This document shows positions 1 to 11,152 of a stretch of 64,000 nt of DNA, piece by piece. A program made the position numbers and the translations under genes. Source of the DNA: Pseudomonas muyukensis (GTDB lineage: Bacteria; Pseudomonadota; Gammaproteobacteria; Pseudomonadales; Pseudomonadaceae); assembly GCF_019139535.1 (NCBI RefSeq), contig NZ_CP077073.1:1500001-1564000 (forward strand), in the 5' to 3' direction. Below the pieces are notes generated by a model, which had not been told where the DNA came from, searched no databases, and saw only the letters and a list, made by a program, of their open reading frames with translations. Numbering within the stretch: the first letter of the stretch is position 1; every line of letters begins with the position of its first letter.

Positions 1-31
1 TAAAGACGATGCTGTAACGCGACCCTGTTAT

Positions 32-108
<77 letters not shown>

Positions 109-114
109 ATATGC

Positions 115-190
115 GGGGCCATAGCTCAGCTGGGAGAGCGCCTGCCTTGCACGCAGGAGGTCAGCGGTTCGATCCCGCTTGGCTCCACCA
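115..190 (+). tRNA. tRNA-Ala (TGC)
   Basis: A complete 76-nt tRNA with encoded CCA. The acceptor arm GGGGCCA pairs with TGGCTCC and the anticodon loop CTTGCAC gives TGC. It follows tRNA-Ile by six bases and is part of the rRNA transcript. Confidence 0.98.
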
Positions 191-269
191 CTTTCTGTTG
201 TGTCTACTTGATCAGAACTTAGAAATGAACATTCGTTGATGAATGTTGATTTCTGACTTTTGTCAGATC

Positions 270-280
270 GTTCTTTAAAA
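270..280 (+). promoter_or_regulatory. boxA-like antitermination element
   Basis: GTTCTTTAAAA in the spacer before 23S resembles the boxA motif (TGCTCTTTA type) used by the Nus antitermination complex on rRNA transcripts. The call rests on position and sequence similarity only. Confidence 0.5.
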
Positions 281-432
281 ATTCGGATATGTGATAGAAA
301 TAGACTGAATGCCAGTTTCACTGCTGGTTATTCAGGCTAAGGTAAAATTTGTGAGTTCTGCTCGAAAGAGCAACGTACGAATTTTCGGCGAATGTCGTCT
401 TCACAGTATAACCAGATTGCTTGGGGTTATAT

Positions 433-436
<4 letters not shown>
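281..436 (+). other. 5' side of the 23S precursor processing stem
   Basis: Three stretches pair with the region after the 23S gene. ATTCGGATATGTG (281-293) pairs with 3403-3415. CGTCTTCAC (396-404) pairs with GTGAAGACG near 3363. The stretch 415-436 pairs with 3320-3341 with small mismatches. This is the long-range helix cut by RNase III during 23S maturation. No protein gene is seen between tRNA-Ala and 23S. Confidence 0.7.
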
Positions 437-3324
<2,888 letters not shown>

Positions 3325-3455
3325 TATAACACCCAAGCAATTTGCTTACGCAGATTGTGGTGGTGAAGACGAAAGACCCGAAGATTCGTAGGGCCACAAA
3401 TTCACATATCCGAATTGGCTGAGAGTGCTGCAAGGCATTCACGGCAACCGAATTT

Positions 3456-3571
3456 CTTGACGACCATAGAGCATTGGAACCACCTGATCCCATCCCGAAC
3501 TCAGTAGTGAAACGATGCATCGCCGATGGTAGTGTGGGGCTTCCCCATGTGAGAGTAGGTCATCGTCAAGA
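3456..3571 (+). rRNA. rrf: 5S ribosomal RNA
   Basis: The ends CTTGACGACC and GGTCATCGTCAAG form helix I. The conserved core CCCGAACTCAGTAGTGAAACG is present. The length is about 116 nt. It is the last structural RNA of this operon and is followed at once by a terminator. Confidence 0.96.
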
Positions 3572-3580
3572 TTCATTTCG

Positions 3581-3620
3581 CAAAACCCCTATCTGCGCGA
3601 GCAGGTAGGGGTTTTGTCTT
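3581..3620 (+). terminator. rRNA operon terminator
   Basis: CAAAACCCCTA...TAGGGGTTTTG forms a long stem with an inner TCTGC/GCAGG extension and a GCGA loop, followed by a T-rich run. It lies 10 nt after 5S. Confidence 0.9.
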
Positions 3621-3654
3621 TGTGGTGCAGAAAACCCCGGCAGGTGCGGCCCTT

Positions 3655-3784
3655 GTAGGAGCGGCCTTGTGTCGCGATCGGGCGCGCAGCGGCCGCAAAA
3701 CCTGCAGCCTCGGTCCTCCAGGACAATCGCGTCGCCTGGATTACGGCCGCTGCGCGCCCGATCGCGACACAAGGCCGCTCCTAC
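3655..3784. repeat. REP pair (BIME), GTAGGAGCGGCC class
   Basis: Two copies of the Pseudomonas REP core face each other (GTAGGAGCGGCCTTGTGTCG and its complement), separated by a loop that overlaps the 164-bp duplication. The arms can form a large hairpin. It is intergenic, like the other copies in this window. Confidence 0.85.
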
Positions 3785-3864
3785 AGGGGCCATTGCAGGG
3801 CCGGGGCCAGGCAGACCGCGCCGCTTGGTTCGCCAGCAAGGCTGGCTCCTACAGGCCGCAGGCG
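3701..3864. repeat. 164-bp direct repeat, copy 1
   Basis: This segment recurs at 3923-4086 with the same length and about five substitutions. It contains half of a GTAGGAGCGGCC-type REP and half of a second REP class (CCAGCAAGGCTGGCTCCTAC). It therefore looks like a duplicated composite REP unit. Confidence 0.85.
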
Positions 3865-3901
3865 GGCGGCGATCGCTGTAGGAGCCGGCCTTGCCGGCGA
3901 A
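3827..3901. repeat. REP pair, GCCGGC/GGCTCCTACA class
   Basis: GGTTCGCCAGCAAGGCTGGC with CTCCTACA faces TGTAGGAGCCGGCCTTGCCG and GCGAAC. This is an inverted pair of a second REP class that also occurs at 30892-30956. Confidence 0.75.
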
Positions 3902-3922
3902 CACCGGCGCAGCCGGTGCCAT

Positions 3923-4086
3923 CCTGCAGCCTCGGTCCTCCAGGACAATCGCGTCGCCTGAATTACGGCCGCTGCGCGTCCGATCGCGACACAAGGCCGC
4001 GCCTACAGGGACCATTGCAGGGCCCGGGCCAGGCAGACCGCGCCGCTTGGTTCGCCAGCAAGGCTGGCTCCTACAGGCCGCAGGCG
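3923..4086. repeat. 164-bp direct repeat, copy 2
   Basis: Second copy of 3701-3864, differing at about five positions (for example CCTGAATTAC against CCTGGATTAC, and CCGCGCCTAC against CCGCTCCTAC). The 58 bp between the copies are another REP half. Confidence 0.85.
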
Positions 4087-4208
4087 AACACCGGCGCAAC
4101 GCGGCGCCGGCACCACCAGCCCGAAACCTTGCCGTTGCTCAATGGCGTCTCCCACAATTCGAGTCGGAACACTAGAATAGAGCCGACGCGTCCATTCAGA
4201 ACTCCCAT

Positions 4209-4868
4209 ATGCCCAACCCTGTTGACCCCCAAGCGCTCACGCAGCTGCCGCTGGACGAACTCGTGGCCTGTCACGAGTGCGACCTGCTACTGCGCAAACC
4301 GGTGCTGCAGCACGACGAGAAGGCCCAGTGCCCGCGGTGCGGCTATGAGCTCTATGCCCACCGACACAACCTGGTCAATCGCAGCCTGGCCCTGGTGCTC
4401 ACCGCCCTGTTGCTCTACGTGCCGGCCAATTTCCTGCCGATCATGCAGTTGCACCTGCTCGGCCAGACTTCCGACGACACGGTCTGGAGCGGTGTGCTCG
4501 GGCTGTACAACTCCGAAATGCGCGGCATCGCCGTGGTGGTGTTCCTGTGCAGCATGGCCATCCCGTTGCTCAAGCTGCTGTGCCAACTGGCGGTGCTGCT
4601 GAGCATCCGCCTGGACATCGGCCGCAGCTATGGCTTGCTGATCTATCGTATTTACCACCACCTGCGCGAGTGGGGCATGCTCGAGGTCTACTTCATGGGC
4701 GTGCTGGTGGCCATCGTCAAGCTGGTCGACCTCGCCGAGCTGAGTATCGGCCTGGGGCTGTTCTGCTTCATCAGCCTGTTGCTGGTGCAGGTATGGCTCG
4801 AGGTGGTGATGTCGCCACACCAGATCTGGGTGGCACTGTCGGGGGAGGATGTCCATGCGGGCGATTGA
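4209..4868 (+). CDS. PqiA-like membrane protein, first half
   Basis: This 219-aa PqiA-domain protein starts with a zinc-ribbon-like tetrad (C21, C24, C41, C44; CHEC and CPRC), followed by about four hydrophobic segments. The motif LLLYVPANFLPIM is typical of the family. Classical PqiA/LetA of E. coli has two such domains in one chain of over 400 aa. Here each domain is a separate gene, and this is the first. It overlaps the next gene by 14 nt, counting that gene from 4855. The product is an inner-membrane partner of the MCE protein encoded two genes on, in a lipid-trafficking envelope system. Its exact function is inferred from the family. Confidence 0.9.
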   Translation: MPNPVDPQALTQLPLDELVACHECDLLLRKPVLQHDEKAQCPRCGYELYAHRHNLVNRSLALVLTALLLYVPANFLPIMQLHLLGQTSDDTVWSGVLGLYNSEMRGIAVVVFLCSMAIPLLKLLCQLAVLLSIRLDIGRSYGLLIYRIYHHLREWGMLEVYFMGVLVAIVKLVDLAELSIGLGLFCFISLLLVQVWLEVVMSPHQIWVALSGEDVHAGD

Positions 4869-5478
4869 TGCAGGCATCCTGGTCTGCAATGAATGCCATG
4901 AGCTGAACCGCCGGGTGGCCGACAGCACGTCGCAGACCTGCACCCGCTGTGGCGCCACCGTGCATGCGCGGCGGCCGAACAGCATCGTGCGCACCTGGGC
5001 GTTGCTGATCACGGCAATGATCCTCTACATCCCGGCCAACGTGCTGCCGATCATGACCGTCAGCGCCCTCGGCCAGGGTAGCCCCGACACCATCATGTCC
5101 GGGGTGATCACCTTGATGAAGCACGGCATGCTGCCCATCGCCGCGGTGGTGTTCATCGCCAGTATCCTGGTGCCGACGTTCAAGCTGGTGGGCATCGCCC
5201 TGCTGCTGTATTCAGTGCAACGGCACCAGCCGCTTTCGGCCCGCCAGCGCATCCTGATGTACCGCTTCATCGAGTTCATCGGGCGTTGGTCGATGTTGGA
5301 CATCTTCGTCATTGCCATTCTGGTGGCAGTGGTGAATTTCGGCCGCATCGCCAGTGTCGAAGCCAACCTGGGCGCCGTCGCCTTCGCCACCGTGGTGATC
5401 CTGACGATGCTCGCCGCTTTAACTTTCGATCCCCGACTGATCTGGGATAACACGGAGTCGGATGACGACCATGAGTGA
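4855..5478 (+). CDS. PqiA-like membrane protein, second half
   Basis: This 207-aa protein is the second separate PqiA domain, with Cys tetrad C11, C14, C29, C32 (CNEC, CTRC), the motif ILYIPANVLPIMTV, and about four membrane segments. An in-frame ATG exists at 4849, but the Shine-Dalgarno GGGGGAGG at 4841-4848 sits too close to it, so the start at 4855 fits better. It overlaps the upstream half-PqiA and the downstream MCE gene, implying translational coupling and an equimolar complex. It is known from the family as the membrane component of Pqi/Let-type systems. Confidence 0.9.
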   Translation: MRAIDAGILVCNECHELNRRVADSTSQTCTRCGATVHARRPNSIVRTWALLITAMILYIPANVLPIMTVSALGQGSPDTIMSGVITLMKHGMLPIAAVVFIASILVPTFKLVGIALLLYSVQRHQPLSARQRILMYRFIEFIGRWSMLDIFVIAILVAVVNFGRIASVEANLGAVAFATVVILTMLAALTFDPRLIWDNTESDDDHE

Positions 5479-7771
5479 CTTGCCTACGGCTAAAACCCGC
5501 CCCGCTTCAAATTGGTCGGCCATCTGGATCCTGCCGCTGATCGCCCTGGCGATCGGTGGCTGGCTGGCCTGGCAGGCCTACCGCGACGCTGGTATCGAGA
5601 TCCAGGTGCGTTTCGAAACCGGTGAAGGCATCGTCGCCAACAAGACCGAAGTCATCTTCAAGGGCATGTCGGTGGGCAAGGTCACCAGCCTGGTGCTGGA
5701 CAACAAGGGTGACAACCGCGGTGTCATCGCCACTGTCGAGATGAAGAAAGAGGCTGGCCCGCATCTGACCAAGGGCACGCGCTTCTGGCTGGTGAAGCCA
5801 AGCGTCAGCCTGGCGGGGATCACTGGCCTGGAGACGCTGGTCTCAGGTAACTACATTGCCGTGGACCCAGGGGACGGCGAGCCGACCAAGCGCTTCACCG
5901 CGCTCAAGGAAGCACCGCCGCTGTCCGATAGCGAGCCGGGCCTGCACCTGACGCTCAAGGCCGAGCGCCTGGGTTCGCTCAACCGCGACAGCCCGGTGTT
6001 CTACAAGCAGATCCAGGTCGGCCGGGTGAAGAGCTATCGCCTGTCCGACGACCAGGGCACGGTAGAGATCAAGGTGTTCATCGCGCCGCCCTATACGGCC
6101 CTGGTGCGCAAGCACACGCGTTTCTGGAACGCCAGCGGGGTCAGCATCGATGCTGATTTCTCCGGGGTGAAGGTGCGCACTGAATCGCTGTCGAGCATCG
6201 TCGCCGGCGGTATCGCTTTTGCCACGCCGGAAAACCGCCAGGACAGCCCGCCCACCGACCCGAGCCTGCCGTTCCGCCTGTACGAGGACTTCGACGCGGC
6301 CCAGGCCGGTATCCGGGTCAAGGTCAAGCTCAGCGACTTCGAAGGCCTGCAGAAGGGCCGCACGCCTGTGTTGTACAAGGGTATCCAGGTGGGCTCGCTC
6401 AAGGACCTCAAGGTCGAAAGCGACCTGACCAGCGCCACGGCCGAACTGACCCTGGATCCGCTGGCCGAGGACTACCTGGTCGAGGGCACGCAGTTCTGGG
6501 TGGTCAAGCCATCGATCTCGCTGGCGGGTATCACCGGCCTGGAGGCATTGGTCAAGGGTAACTACATTGCCGTGCGCCCGGGCGAGCCGGGGGCCAAGCC
6601 GCAGCGCGAGTTCGAGGCGCGGCCCAAGGCGCCACCGCTGGACCTCAAGGCGCCGGGCCTGCACATGGTGCTGTTCGCCGATACCCTGGGCTCGCTGGAG
6701 GTGGGCAGCCCGGTCATGTACCGCCAGGTGCGCGTGGGCAGCGTGCAGAGCTACCAGTTCGCCCGTAACAGCAAGCGCATTCTCATCGGTGTGCACATCG
6801 AGAAGGAATACGCCAACCTGGTCAATGGCTCGACACGCTTCTGGAATGCCAGCGGCATTACCCTCACGGGCGGTCTGTCGGGTATCCAGGTCAAGAGCGA
6901 GTCGCTGCAGACCCTGATGGCCGGTGGTATTTCCTTCGACACGCCGAAGCCGGACGTGCCGCTCAAGCGGCGTATTCCGCGCTTCCGCCTGCACGAGAGC
7001 CAGGATGCGGCCAACCGTGCCGGTACCTTGATCACCATTCGCGTGGACCGCGCCGATGGCCTCAAGCCCGGCACGCCGATTCGCTTCCGTGGGCTGGATG
7101 TAGGCAGTGTCGAAAGCGTCGACCTGACCGCCGATCTGCAGGCGGTGTTGCTGCGTGCGCGAATTACCCAGGCCTCCGAGCGTATCGCCCGTAGCGGCAC
7201 GCAATTCTGGGTGGTCAAGCCGGCGTTTGGCCTGGTGCGCACCGAGAACCTCGACACCCTGGTGAGTGGCCAGTACCTGGAGGTACTGCCGGCGCTCAAG
7301 GACAAGGGCCCGCAGCGTGATTTCATCGCCTTGAGCGATGTGCCCGAAGTCAAAGGCGAGGAGGTCGGTTTGCCGCTGACGCTGAGCGCGCCGCGGCGCG
7401 GCTCGATCAAGCCAGGTGTGCCGGTCACCTACCGTGAGGTCACGGTGGGCAAGGTCACCGGCTTCGAGCTCGGCCAGAGCGCCGATCGCGTGCTGATCCA
7501 CATTCTGATCGAGCCGCGCTACGCCGGCCTGGTGCGCGGCGGTAGCCGTTTCTGGAACAGCAGTGGGTTCGGCTTCGACTGGGGCCTGTTCAAGGGCGCC
7601 ACGGTGCGCACCGAGTCGCTGGAAACCCTGATCGATGGCGGCATCGCCTTCGCCACCCCGGATGGCGAGCAGATGGGCAACCCGGCGCGCCCGCAGCAGA
7701 CCTTCGCGTTGTTCGACAAGCCGGAAGATGCCTGGCTGCAGTGGGCGCCGAAGATCCAGATCGGCAAGTGA
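5462..7771 (+). CDS. MCE-domain protein, PqiB/LetB family, six MCE domains
   Basis: This 769-aa protein has one N-terminal membrane anchor (about residues 18-40) and a large periplasmic part. I count six MCE (MlaD) repeats alternating between two types, three ending in FWxVKP and three in FWN(A/S)SG. E. coli PqiB has three MCE domains and LetB has seven, so this one is intermediate. In those homologues the domains stack into a hollow tube that bridges the periplasm for lipid passage. The gene overlaps the preceding PqiA gene by 17 nt. An alternative start is ATG 5471 (residue 4). Confidence 0.93.
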   Translation: MTTMSDLPTAKTRPASNWSAIWILPLIALAIGGWLAWQAYRDAGIEIQVRFETGEGIVANKTEVIFKGMSVGKVTSLVLDNKGDNRGVIATVEMKKEAGPHLTKGTRFWLVKPSVSLAGITGLETLVSGNYIAVDPGDGEPTKRFTALKEAPPLSDSEPGLHLTLKAERLGSLNRDSPVFYKQIQVGRVKSYRLSDDQGTVEIKVFIAPPYTALVRKHTRFWNASGVSIDADFSGVKVRTESLSSIVAGGIAFATPENRQDSPPTDPSLPFRLYEDFDAAQAGIRVKVKLSDFEGLQKGRTPVLYKGIQVGSLKDLKVESDLTSATAELTLDPLAEDYLVEGTQFWVVKPSISLAGITGLEALVKGNYIAVRPGEPGAKPQREFEARPKAPPLDLKAPGLHMVLFADTLGSLEVGSPVMYRQVRVGSVQSYQFARNSKRILIGVHIEKEYANLVNGSTRFWNASGITLTGGLSGIQVKSESLQTLMAGGISFDTPKPDVPLKRRIPRFRLHESQDAANRAGTLITIRVDRADGLKPGTPIRFRGLDVGSVESVDLTADLQAVLLRARITQASERIARSGTQFWVVKPAFGLVRTENLDTLVSGQYLEVLPALKDKGPQRDFIALSDVPEVKGEEVGLPLTLSAPRRGSIKPGVPVTYREVTVGKVTGFELGQSADRVLIHILIEPRYAGLVRGGSRFWNSSGFGFDWGLFKGATVRTESLETLIDGGIAFATPDGEQMGNPARPQQTFALFDKPEDAWLQWAPKIQIGK

Positions 7772-7803
7772 TGAAGGGCGGGGCCGTCATGCGGCCCTGC
7801 CCC

Positions 7804-7911
7804 TGTAGGAGCGGCCTTGTGTCGCGAAAGGGCCGCAAAGCGGCCCCAGCGTTACCACATGGATTGCTGGGGCTGCTGCGCAGCCCTTTCGCGACACAAG
7901 GCCGCTCCTAC
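7804..7911. repeat. REP pair (BIME)
   Basis: GTAGGAGCGGCCTTGTGTCG and its complement face each other across a loop holding GGGCCGCAAAGCGGCCC and GGGGCTGCTGCGCAGCCC. It lies between the pqi operon and the convergent rpsT. Confidence 0.9.
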
Positions 7912-7972
7912 AAAGACAATTGTTCCCGCAGGATAAGTGATCTGCCAGCGTGGCCCGGCAAATCACAGGCAT

Positions 7973-8002
7973 AAAAAAACCGACCCTAGGGTCGGTTTTT
8001 TC
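7973..8002 (-). terminator. rpsT terminator
   Basis: AAAAAACCGACCCTAGGGTCGGTTTTTT is a perfect stem with A and T runs on both sides, so it can stop transcription from either strand. It lies 14 nt after rpsT and probably also ends readthrough from the pqi operon. Confidence 0.9.
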
Positions 8003-8016
8003 GACAAGAACGTCGC

Positions 8017-8295
8017 TTAGGCAGCTGCAGCTTCTTTCAGCGCCTTGATGTGGCCATTCAGACGGCCTTTGTGGCGAGCAGCCTTGTTCTTGTGGATGAT
8101 ACCTTTGTCGGCCATACGGTCGATTACTGGTACAGCCAGAACATAAGCAGCTTGCGCTTTTTCGGCGTCTTTTGCGTCGATGGCTTTAACTACATTCTTG
8201 ATGTAGGTGCGGACCATGGAACGCAGGCTGGCGTTGTGGCTGCGACGCTTCTCAGCCTGTTTTGCACGTTTCTTGGCGGAAGGTGTGTTGGCCAC
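8017..8295 (-). CDS. rpsT: 30S ribosomal protein S20
   Basis: This 92-aa basic protein begins [18 protein letters not shown], the S20 signature, and is full length. S20 binds 16S rRNA early in 30S assembly. The start codon is GTG, preceded by GAGGAG at the right distance; a weak start codon is common for rpsT. It is divergent from murJ and ends at its own terminator. Confidence 0.98.
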   Translation of the reverse strand: MANTPSAKKRAKQAEKRRSHNASLRSMVRTYIKNVVKAIDAKDAEKAQAAYVLAVPVIDRMADKGIIHKNKAARHKGRLNGHIKALKEAAAA

Positions 8296-8544
8296 CGTCG
8301 AGCTCCTCGAAAGACTTTAGGTAAATAGCAAACAAAATAGGCCGCGAATCATGCCGACGAGTCGAACGGATGTCAAGGCCACCTGCAGGGTTCCGCCGAG
8401 CGGTGGGTCGATGAGCGGGAAATATTCCCTTCTGCCGCACGACCTGTAAACTCGGGAATTTTGGCTCCCCCTGCGAAGGCGCGGGAGTATCGCACATTCG
8501 AACGCTCTCTGCAGCGTCCTCTGCCCCTGGCGTGAAACTTTTCG

Positions 8545-10083
8545 ATGAATCTGCTCAAATCCCTGGCCGCAGTCAGCTCCATCACCATGATTTCCCGGGT
8601 GCTCGGCTTCGTCCGCGACACCATCCTGGCGCGGGTCTTTGGCGCCGGTATCGCCACCGACGCCTTCTTCATCGCCTTCAAGCTGCCCAACCTGCTGCGC
8701 CGGATTTTCGCCGAAGGGGCGTTCTCCCAGGCCTTCGTGCCGATCCTGGCCGAATACAAGACCCAGCAGGGCGAGGAGGCCACCCGCACCTTCATCGCCT
8801 ATATCAGTGGCCTGCTGACCCTGGTCCTGGCGCTGGTCACCGTGGTCGGCATCCTTGCCGCGCCCTGGGTGGTGTGGGCCACCGCGCCAGGTTTTGTCGA
8901 CAGCGCCGAAAAGTACCAGCTGACCACCAGCCTGCTGCGGGTGACCTTTCCTTATATATTGCTGATCTCGCTGTCGTCGCTGGTGGGGGCCATCCTCAAC
9001 ACCTGGAACCGCTTCAGTGTGCCGGCCTTCACGCCGACCCTGCTCAACGTGGCGATGATCGCCTTCGCCGTGCTGCTGACCCCGTACTTCGACCCACCGA
9101 TCATGGCCCTGGGCTGGGGCGTGCTGGCCGGCGGCCTGGCGCAGCTGCTGTACCAGCTGCCGGCGCTGAAGAAGATCGGCATGCTCGTGCTGCCGCGCCT
9201 GAACCTGCGCGACACCGGGGTATGGCGCGTGCTCAAGCAGATGCTGCCGGCGATCCTCGGGGTATCGGTAAGCCAGATCTCGCTGATCATCAACACCATC
9301 TTCGCCTCGTTCCTGGTGGCCGGCTCGGTGTCGTGGATGTACTACGCCGACCGCCTGATGGAGCTGCCGTCGGGCGTGCTCGGCGTGGCCCTGGGCACCA
9401 TCCTGCTGCCGACCCTGGCCAAGACCTACGCCAACCAGGACCGCCAGGAGTACTCGCGGATCCTCGACTGGGGCCTGCGCCTGTGCTTCCTGCTGGTGCT
9501 GCCGTGTACCCTGGCCCTGGCGATTCTCGCCGAGCCGCTGACCGTGGCGCTGTTCCAGTACGGCAAGTTCACCGCCTTCGACGCGGCCATGACCCAGCGT
9601 GCGCTGATCGCCTATTCGGTGGGCCTGCTGGCGATCATCCTGGTCAAGGTACTGGCACCTGGCTTCTATGCGCAGCAGAATATCCGCACGCCGGTGAAGA
9701 TCGCGGTCTTCACCCTGGTCTGCACGCAACTGCTCAACCTGGCCCTGATCGGCCCGCTGGCCCACGCCGGGCTGGCCCTGGCCATCAGCCTGGGAGCCTG
9801 CCTGAACGCCGGCCTGCTGTACTGGAAGCTGCGCAGCCAACAACTGTTCCAGCCCCAGCCGGGGTGGACGATGTTCCTGCTCAAGCTGGTGCTGGCGGTG
9901 GCCTTGATGTCGGCGGTGTTGCTGCTGGGCATGCATTACCTGCCGGCCTGGGAGCAGGGCGACATGCTCGCGCGCTTCGTGCGCCTGGGCGGCCTGATCG
10001 CGGCGGGCGTGGTGACCTATTTCGGTTGTCTGTTCCTGTGTGGTTTGCGCCCGCGGCATTTCGCCCGCAAGGCGTTGCATTGA
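8545..10083 (+). CDS. murJ: lipid II flippase MurJ
   Basis: This 512-aa polytopic membrane protein of the MOP/MviN family begins with the characteristic [21 protein letters not shown]. It keeps the charged positions of the central cavity region ([31 protein letters not shown]). MurJ moves lipid-linked peptidoglycan precursor across the inner membrane and is usually essential. The Shine-Dalgarno before ATG 8545 is weak. It is the first gene of a run continuing with ribF, ileS, lspA, fkpB and ispH. Confidence 0.96.
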   Translation: MNLLKSLAAVSSITMISRVLGFVRDTILARVFGAGIATDAFFIAFKLPNLLRRIFAEGAFSQAFVPILAEYKTQQGEEATRTFIAYISGLLTLVLALVTVVGILAAPWVVWATAPGFVDSAEKYQLTTSLLRVTFPYILLISLSSLVGAILNTWNRFSVPAFTPTLLNVAMIAFAVLLTPYFDPPIMALGWGVLAGGLAQLLYQLPALKKIGMLVLPRLNLRDTGVWRVLKQMLPAILGVSVSQISLIINTIFASFLVAGSVSWMYYADRLMELPSGVLGVALGTILLPTLAKTYANQDRQEYSRILDWGLRLCFLLVLPCTLALAILAEPLTVALFQYGKFTAFDAAMTQRALIAYSVGLLAIILVKVLAPGFYAQQNIRTPVKIAVFTLVCTQLLNLALIGPLAHAGLALAISLGACLNAGLLYWKLRSQQLFQPQPGWTMFLLKLVLAVALMSAVLLLGMHYLPAWEQGDMLARFVRLGGLIAAGVVTYFGCLFLCGLRPRHFARKALH

Positions 10084-10201
10084 GGCGTCAGCAGGGTCAG
10101 GCGTCGGTTTTTCGCATTCCATGCCCACCGGGGGCGCTGCTGCCTGTCGCCAGCGCCCGGGTGTGGTTATAATCGGCCACTTTATGAGCAAGAAGCGCGT
10201 T

Positions 10202-11152
10202 ATGCAGCTGGTTCGAGGTCTTCACAACCTGCGCCCCGGGCATCGGGGCTGTGTCGCCACCATTGGCAACTTCGACGGGGTCCACCGCGGCCACCAGGCG
10301 ATTCTCGCGCGCCTGCGCGAACGTGGTCAGGCACTCGGCCTGCCGACCTGCGTGGTGATCTTCGAGCCACAACCCCGCGAATACTTCGCCCCAGACAGCG
10401 CGCCGGCCCGCCTGGCGCGCTTGCGCGACAAGGTCGAGCTGCTGGCCGCCGAAGGCATCGACCGGGTGCTGTGCCTGTCGTTCAACCAGCGCCTGAGCCA
10501 GCTCAGCGCCGAGCAGTTCGTCAAGGCCGTGCTGGTCGAGGGCCTGGGCGTGCGCCACCTCGAAGTGGGCGATGACTTCCGCTTCGGTTGCGACCGCGCC
10601 GGTGATTTCGCCTTCCTCACCGAAGCCGGCAAGCGCCATGGCTTCAGCGTCGAGGCGGCCAACACCGTCATCCAGGACGGCCTGCGGGTCAGCAGCACCG
10701 AAGTGCGCAAGGCCCTGGCCGAGGGCAACTTCGAGCTGGCCGAACACCTGCTGGGCCGCCCGTATCGCATTACCGGCCGCGTGCTGCATGGCCAGAAGCT
10801 GGCCCGCCAGCTCGGCACACCTACCGCCAACATCCAGCTCAAGCGCCGTCGCGTGCCGCTGTCCGGGGTCTACCTGGCCAGCATCGAGATCGACGGCAAG
10901 CATTGGCCGGGTGTCGGCAACATCGGGGTACGACCCACCGTCAGCGGTGATGGCCGTCCCCACCTGGAGATTCATCTCCTGGATTACGCCGGCGACCTCT
11001 ATGGCCGGCGCCTGACGGTGGAATTCCACCACAAGCTGCGTGAAGAGCAGCGTTTCGCCTCCCTGGAGGCGCTGAAGTCGGCGATCGACGCGGACATCGC
11101 CGCCGCACGTGCCCATTGGCACGCTCAACCGCTAACGAAGAGCCTGAAATGA
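10202..11152 (+). CDS. ribF: bifunctional riboflavin kinase / FAD synthetase
   Basis: This 316-aa enzyme converts riboflavin to FMN and then FAD. The N-terminal adenylyltransferase domain has the motif [13 protein letters not shown] at residues 20-32. The C-terminal kinase domain has [20 protein letters not shown]. The reading frame extends upstream, and another in-frame ATG lies at 10184, but homologues begin [10 protein letters not shown], so ATG 10202 is chosen. Its stop overlaps the ileS start (ATGA). Confidence 0.95.
   Translation: MQLVRGLHNLRPGHRGCVATIGNFDGVHRGHQAILARLRERGQALGLPTCVVIFEPQPREYFAPDSAPARLARLRDKVELLAAEGIDRVLCLSFNQRLSQLSAEQFVKAVLVEGLGVRHLEVGDDFRFGCDRAGDFAFLTEAGKRHGFSVEAANTVIQDGLRVSSTEVRKALAEGNFELAEHLLGRPYRITGRVLHGQKLARQLGTPTANIQLKRRRVPLSGVYLASIEIDGKHWPGVGNIGVRPTVSGDGRPHLEIHLLDYAGDLYGRRLTVEFHHKLREEQRFASLEALKSAIDADIAAARAHWHAQPLTKSLK

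Noticed and set aside
3566..4602. ORFs across the repeat-rich spacer, including a 326-codon one
   Set aside because: They are translations of REP repeats, with duplicated peptide segments that only reflect the DNA repeats.
8532..10172. 546-codon plus-strand ORF in another frame of murJ
   Set aside because: Same strand but out of frame; it is a Pro/Arg/Gly-rich shadow of murJ.
5843..10191. Long minus-strand ORFs across the MCE gene and murJ (552 and 624 codons)
   Set aside because: Both are antisense shadows with Gln/Arg/His-rich composition and no ribosome binding sites or domains.
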